Of a stretch of DNA of 62,173 bases, positions 59,834-62,173 are shown in pieces (position 1 is the stretch's first letter; each line of letters starts with the position of its first letter). The notes below the pieces were generated by a model, which did no database searches, was not told the origin of the DNA, and saw only the letters and a list, made by a program, of their open reading frames with translations. This DNA is from 67-14 sp020438345 (GTDB lineage: Bacteria; Actinomycetota; Thermoleophilia; Solirubrobacterales; 70-9), in contig CALMSY010000006.1 of the NCBI GenBank assembly GCA_937872475.1, positions 1-62,173 of the forward strand, given 5' to 3'. The translations under genes were made by a program, and so were the position numbers.

Positions 59834-60523
59834 TCAGCAGAGGACTGAAAGGTAGAAGCTTGAACTCTGCATGAGGCTATTGACGGTGCTCACCGTGTAG
59901 ACGAACAGGTAATCCTGAGTGAGCTTGTCAGGGGAGATCATCGGAATGATCAGGACATCGCTCGGGGTGGCGTGGGCAACGCAACCATCCAGATTCTGGT
60001 TGAAGTTCACGACATAAAGTCCGGCCTGCCCCTGGGAGACGCTGACGACCCCTTTGCTTCCGTCCCCGTTGGCCTCGAAGGTGCCGTTCGCATTGACTGT
60101 GGCGAACAGCGTGCTTGCGCTGGCCCCTGTCGGACCGGTAGGACCGATCTCACCGGTCAGGCCGGTCTCACCGGTCGGGCCGGTCTCACCGGTCGGGCCA
60201 CTGTTGCCTGTCGCCCCGGTCGGTCCGATCTCCCCTGGCAGACCGGTTGCTCCCGTCGCGCCCGCCGCGCCGGGCTCCCCGATCCCGCCAGGCAGCCCGG
60301 CAAGTCCCTGCGGTCCGGTCGGCCCGTGCGGTCCCCGGGGCAGTTTGCCCCGCAGAACCTTGAGCGGCAGAGAACGCTTCTTGATCTGCTTGCCCGTAAT
60401 TGTGTGGGGCTTGATCTGGTTGCCATGGATCAGCTTGTTGGCAGCCCAGGCACCTCCGGTCGTCAGCGCGACAAAAAGTGCCAGGCTCGCCACCACATTC
60501 GAGTAAGTCAGTTTCCCCCTCAT
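59834..60523 (-). CDS. secreted collagen-like protein
   Basis: 229 residues: signal or anchor (NVVASLALFVALTTGGAWA), a short basic linker (LIHGNQIKPHTITGKQIKKRS), a collagen-like Gly-X-Y region of about 70 residues (GPTGPQGLAGLPG onward, then repeated GPTGET) and a C-terminal beta-type domain ending in Cys. The layout matches a family common in Solirubrobacterales. TAGGGT lies 6 nt before the ATG. Likely a cell-surface protein; partner unknown. Confidence 0.82.
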   Translation of the reverse strand: MRGKLTYSNVVASLALFVALTTGGAWAANKLIHGNQIKPHTITGKQIKKRSLPLKVLRGKLPRGPHGPTGPQGLAGLPGGIGEPGAAGATGATGLPGEIGPTGATGNSGPTGETGPTGETGLTGEIGPTGPTGASASTLFATVNANGTFEANGDGSKGVVSVSQGQAGLYVVNFNQNLDGCVAHATPSDVLIIPMISPDKLTQDYLFVYTVSTVNSLMQSSSFYLSVLC

Positions 60524-60826
60524 TAGTCCACCCTATTCGCCTCGCGACGCTCGCATAAGAGTGAAACGGATCTCATCCATTCAGACCACCGTTATCAGCA
60601 AGTGCCTCGAGCTTCGGATCTTCGGAGTTGATGTTCGATCCCGGAACCAGATCCACAAACGGGCCCGCTTCGATCATGTCCCGAACACCCGAAATCTCAC
60701 TTCGATTCGATCACTTGACTTTGAGAGCCTGAGCTGATCTTCCCCGAAGGGGTCGAGGCGCAAGTCTGGAATCCTCCGGCAACAAAGAGGGTCCACTCGC
60801 CATCGAAGCCCCATAGCCTGTGTGGC
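60524..60826. other. divergent intergenic region
   Basis: About 300 bp between the collagen-like gene (leftward) and the URO-D-family gene (rightward). TAGGGT and TAGCCT -10-like boxes flank it at the two starts. No other feature is recognised. Confidence 0.4.
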
Positions 60827-61987
60827 ATGGACCCCTCGCCTGGAAGCAGCCATGGTGCCGACCCGATGGAAGACCGGCGTCAGTTGATGCTGGACGTCCT
60901 TGAAGGCAAGCCGGTCCACAGGATTCCTGTCGGGTTCTGGTGGCATTACTACTCGGTCCCCGGCGCACTCCGGCTGGTCCAGGACCGGATAAAGGGTCCG
61001 TCCAGGGTTCCACCGGAGGTTCTCTGGAGGATCGTGCCGAAAAACCCGTTCCGGGCTTACCTGACCGACGGTCTGCTCAAATCCAGTCTGGCTGGACACA
61101 AGCGCGACTACCTGGCGCTTCGTCCGGATTTCGTCAAGATCATGTCGGACGGCTTCTTCAGCCACCCGTCAATCCTTGAGAACAAGGTCTCGACCGCTGC
61201 AGGGTTGCGCCTGGTCGCGCCGGTCGGTCCCGATCACCCCTGGATCCGACGTCAGGTCCAGTTCGTCAAGGAACTGGTCGAGTTTTACGACGGTGAAGTG
61301 ATGGTGTTCTACAGCATCTTCGCGCCAGTTCAGCAGTTCCGGTTCTTTGCCGAGTACATCGTCAAGGACGTCGAAGGCTTCCAGGACATGCTCCTCGAAA
61401 GCAGGGAGGATGTCGCGCGGGCCGCCGAGATCGTCGCCGACGACACCATCCTGTTGCTGGAGGCGCTTAGCGCCGAGACCGGTCTCGACGGGGTGTTTTA
61501 CTCGGTCCAGTCCGCGCAGCGACGGGGGTGCGACCGTCAGCATCACGACGAGTACATCAAGCCGACCGACATGCGGGTGCTCGACCGGATCAACGAGCTC
61601 TGGGAGCACAACATTCTGCACATCTGCGGCTACGAGAACTACAGGAATGATCTCGGCTACTACTCGCAATATCCGGCCAGCGTTTACAACTGGGCGGTAC
61701 ACACCGAGGGAGTGACTATGGCCCAGGGCAAGGAGCTCTTCGATGGCGTTGTCCTCGGGGGTTTCGACAACAACGCCGGGTCGCTGATAGATGTCGGCAC
61801 CTCCGTTGAGGTGATCGAATTTGCGCGCCGCCTGGTTGAAGAATCCGGGACTGACCGGCTGATTCTGGGCGCCGATTGCACGATTTCACCTGACATCGAT
61901 CTGGACCGGCTCGCGCTGATCCGATACGCGGCACAAGAAGCTTCGCACCGCCCGCCCGGCGAACGGATCACCGACGCCGGGGAATAG
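60827..61987 (+). CDS. uroporphyrinogen decarboxylase-fold protein with methyltransferase zinc ligands
   Basis: 386-residue URO-D superfamily TIM barrel (RIPVGFWWHYYSVPGALRL, VFYSIFAPVQQFRFFAEYI, DGVFYSVQSAQRRGC). The motif HxC (His265, Cys267 in LHICGYE) and a later Cys351 (LGADCTIS) match the zinc ligands of MtaA/MtbA-type corrinoid methyltransferases, rather than haem-pathway HemE. Substrate and corrinoid partner unknown; none is adjacent. ATG 60827 follows TAGCCT by 7 nt. Confidence 0.78.
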   Translation: MDPSPGSSHGADPMEDRRQLMLDVLEGKPVHRIPVGFWWHYYSVPGALRLVQDRIKGPSRVPPEVLWRIVPKNPFRAYLTDGLLKSSLAGHKRDYLALRPDFVKIMSDGFFSHPSILENKVSTAAGLRLVAPVGPDHPWIRRQVQFVKELVEFYDGEVMVFYSIFAPVQQFRFFAEYIVKDVEGFQDMLLESREDVARAAEIVADDTILLLEALSAETGLDGVFYSVQSAQRRGCDRQHHDEYIKPTDMRVLDRINELWEHNILHICGYENYRNDLGYYSQYPASVYNWAVHTEGVTMAQGKELFDGVVLGGFDNNAGSLIDVGTSVEVIEFARRLVEESGTDRLILGADCTISPDIDLDRLALIRYAAQEASHRPPGERITDAGE

Positions 61988-61994
61988 GCATCGA

Positions 61995-62035
61995 GCGAGA
62001 CCAGGTCCCACGGATAGGGCGAGACCAGGTCCCAC
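61995..62035. repeat. 17-bp direct repeat, two copies
   Basis: GCGAGACCAGGTCCCAC at 61995 and 62019 (24-bp period), between the URO-D-fold gene and the tRNA. Confidence 0.7.
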
Positions 62036-62128
62036 TGAGTTCCCGTGGAACCCGGCATGACCCCCACCGATGTCCCGACTTTGACCAATCTGAGGATTGG
62101 CTACCGCCCCCGATGGCTCTGCGCCTGA

Positions 62129-62173
62129 AGCCGACGAGCGGAATCGAACCGCTGACCCCTTCATTACGAGTGA
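62129..62173 (-). tRNA. tRNA-Thr(CGT), 3' part only
   Basis: On the minus strand: anticodon loop CTCGTAA (anticodon CGT, reading ACG), then a T-arm AGCGG-TTCGATT-CCGCT and acceptor 3' strand CGTCGGC with discriminator T. The 5' half lies beyond the window end. Confidence 0.85.

Overview
This is about 62 kb of high-GC DNA from an actinobacterial chromosome, most likely the Solirubrobacterales/Thermoleophilia branch (inference). The reasons are a B12-dependent class II ribonucleotide reductase with NrdR, DUF2510 proteins, secreted collagen-like and FG-GAP proteins with basic tails, a complete 14-subunit complex I operon, and many genes that look leaderless. A 24-base match to the Illumina P7 adapter plus a poly-A run sits inside the reductase gene. 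The sequence is therefore probably a draft (metagenome?) assembly, and single-base oddities should be read with that in mind.

Layout. 0-7.2 kb: fdhD, a LuxR-type response regulator overlapping serS, a cytochrome c lipoprotein, a large FG-GAP/collagen-like secreted protein, a flavin reductase and a PhzF-like isomerase. 7.2-10.1 kb: an accessory-looking stretch with three tandem-repeat arrays, an AbiEi-type HTH/DUF559-like gene bracketed by imperfect direct repeats, and an SDR-type gene broken by an amber codon. 10.2-25.4 kb: nuoA-N, with touching or overlapping junctions throughout. Two subunits (NuoC, NuoG) carry an in-frame copy of the same palindromic element in opposite orientations. 25.4-26 kb: a 106-bp tandem array ending in a 22-bp stem. 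26-36 kb: AEC permease, VOC protein, sulfatase-like protein, fused double ThyX, GH114 lipoprotein, HAD phosphatase, asparaginase, CsoR-type regulator, an ECF sigma factor overlapping an O6-alkylguanine transferase, a Rho_N protein and an M15 peptidase. 36-41.5 kb: a DUF1989-nitrilase pair behind a structured leader, then nrdJ and nrdR with a NrdR box. 41.5-46.3 kb: PAQR/hemolysin III, dehalogenase-like hydrolase, RsgA, siroheme dehydrogenase and a GalE-like epimerase. 46.3-51.6 kb: topA-tmk-holB (the TopA is not of the usual bacterial type), DUF2304 and GT2. 51.6-55.4 kb: a PhoR/PhoB-like two-component pair and a P450. 55.5-58.5 kb: a 71-bp hairpin array, lon and an HxlR regulator. 58.7-62.2 kb: small proteins, a collagen-like secreted protein, a URO-D/MtaA-fold protein and a partial tRNA-Thr(CGT).

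How the genes fit together. The nuo operon supplies the proton-pumping NADH dehydrogenase. nrdJ/nrdR, the ThyX-like protein and tmk form a dNTP supply set, with topA and holB as replication partners. Two themes run through the window. First, a TAnnnT hexamer lies about 6-8 nt before the start codon of many non-operonic genes, implying widespread leaderless transcripts. Second, short palindromic or tandem repeats occupy most intergenic junctions and have twice entered nuo coding sequence in frame.
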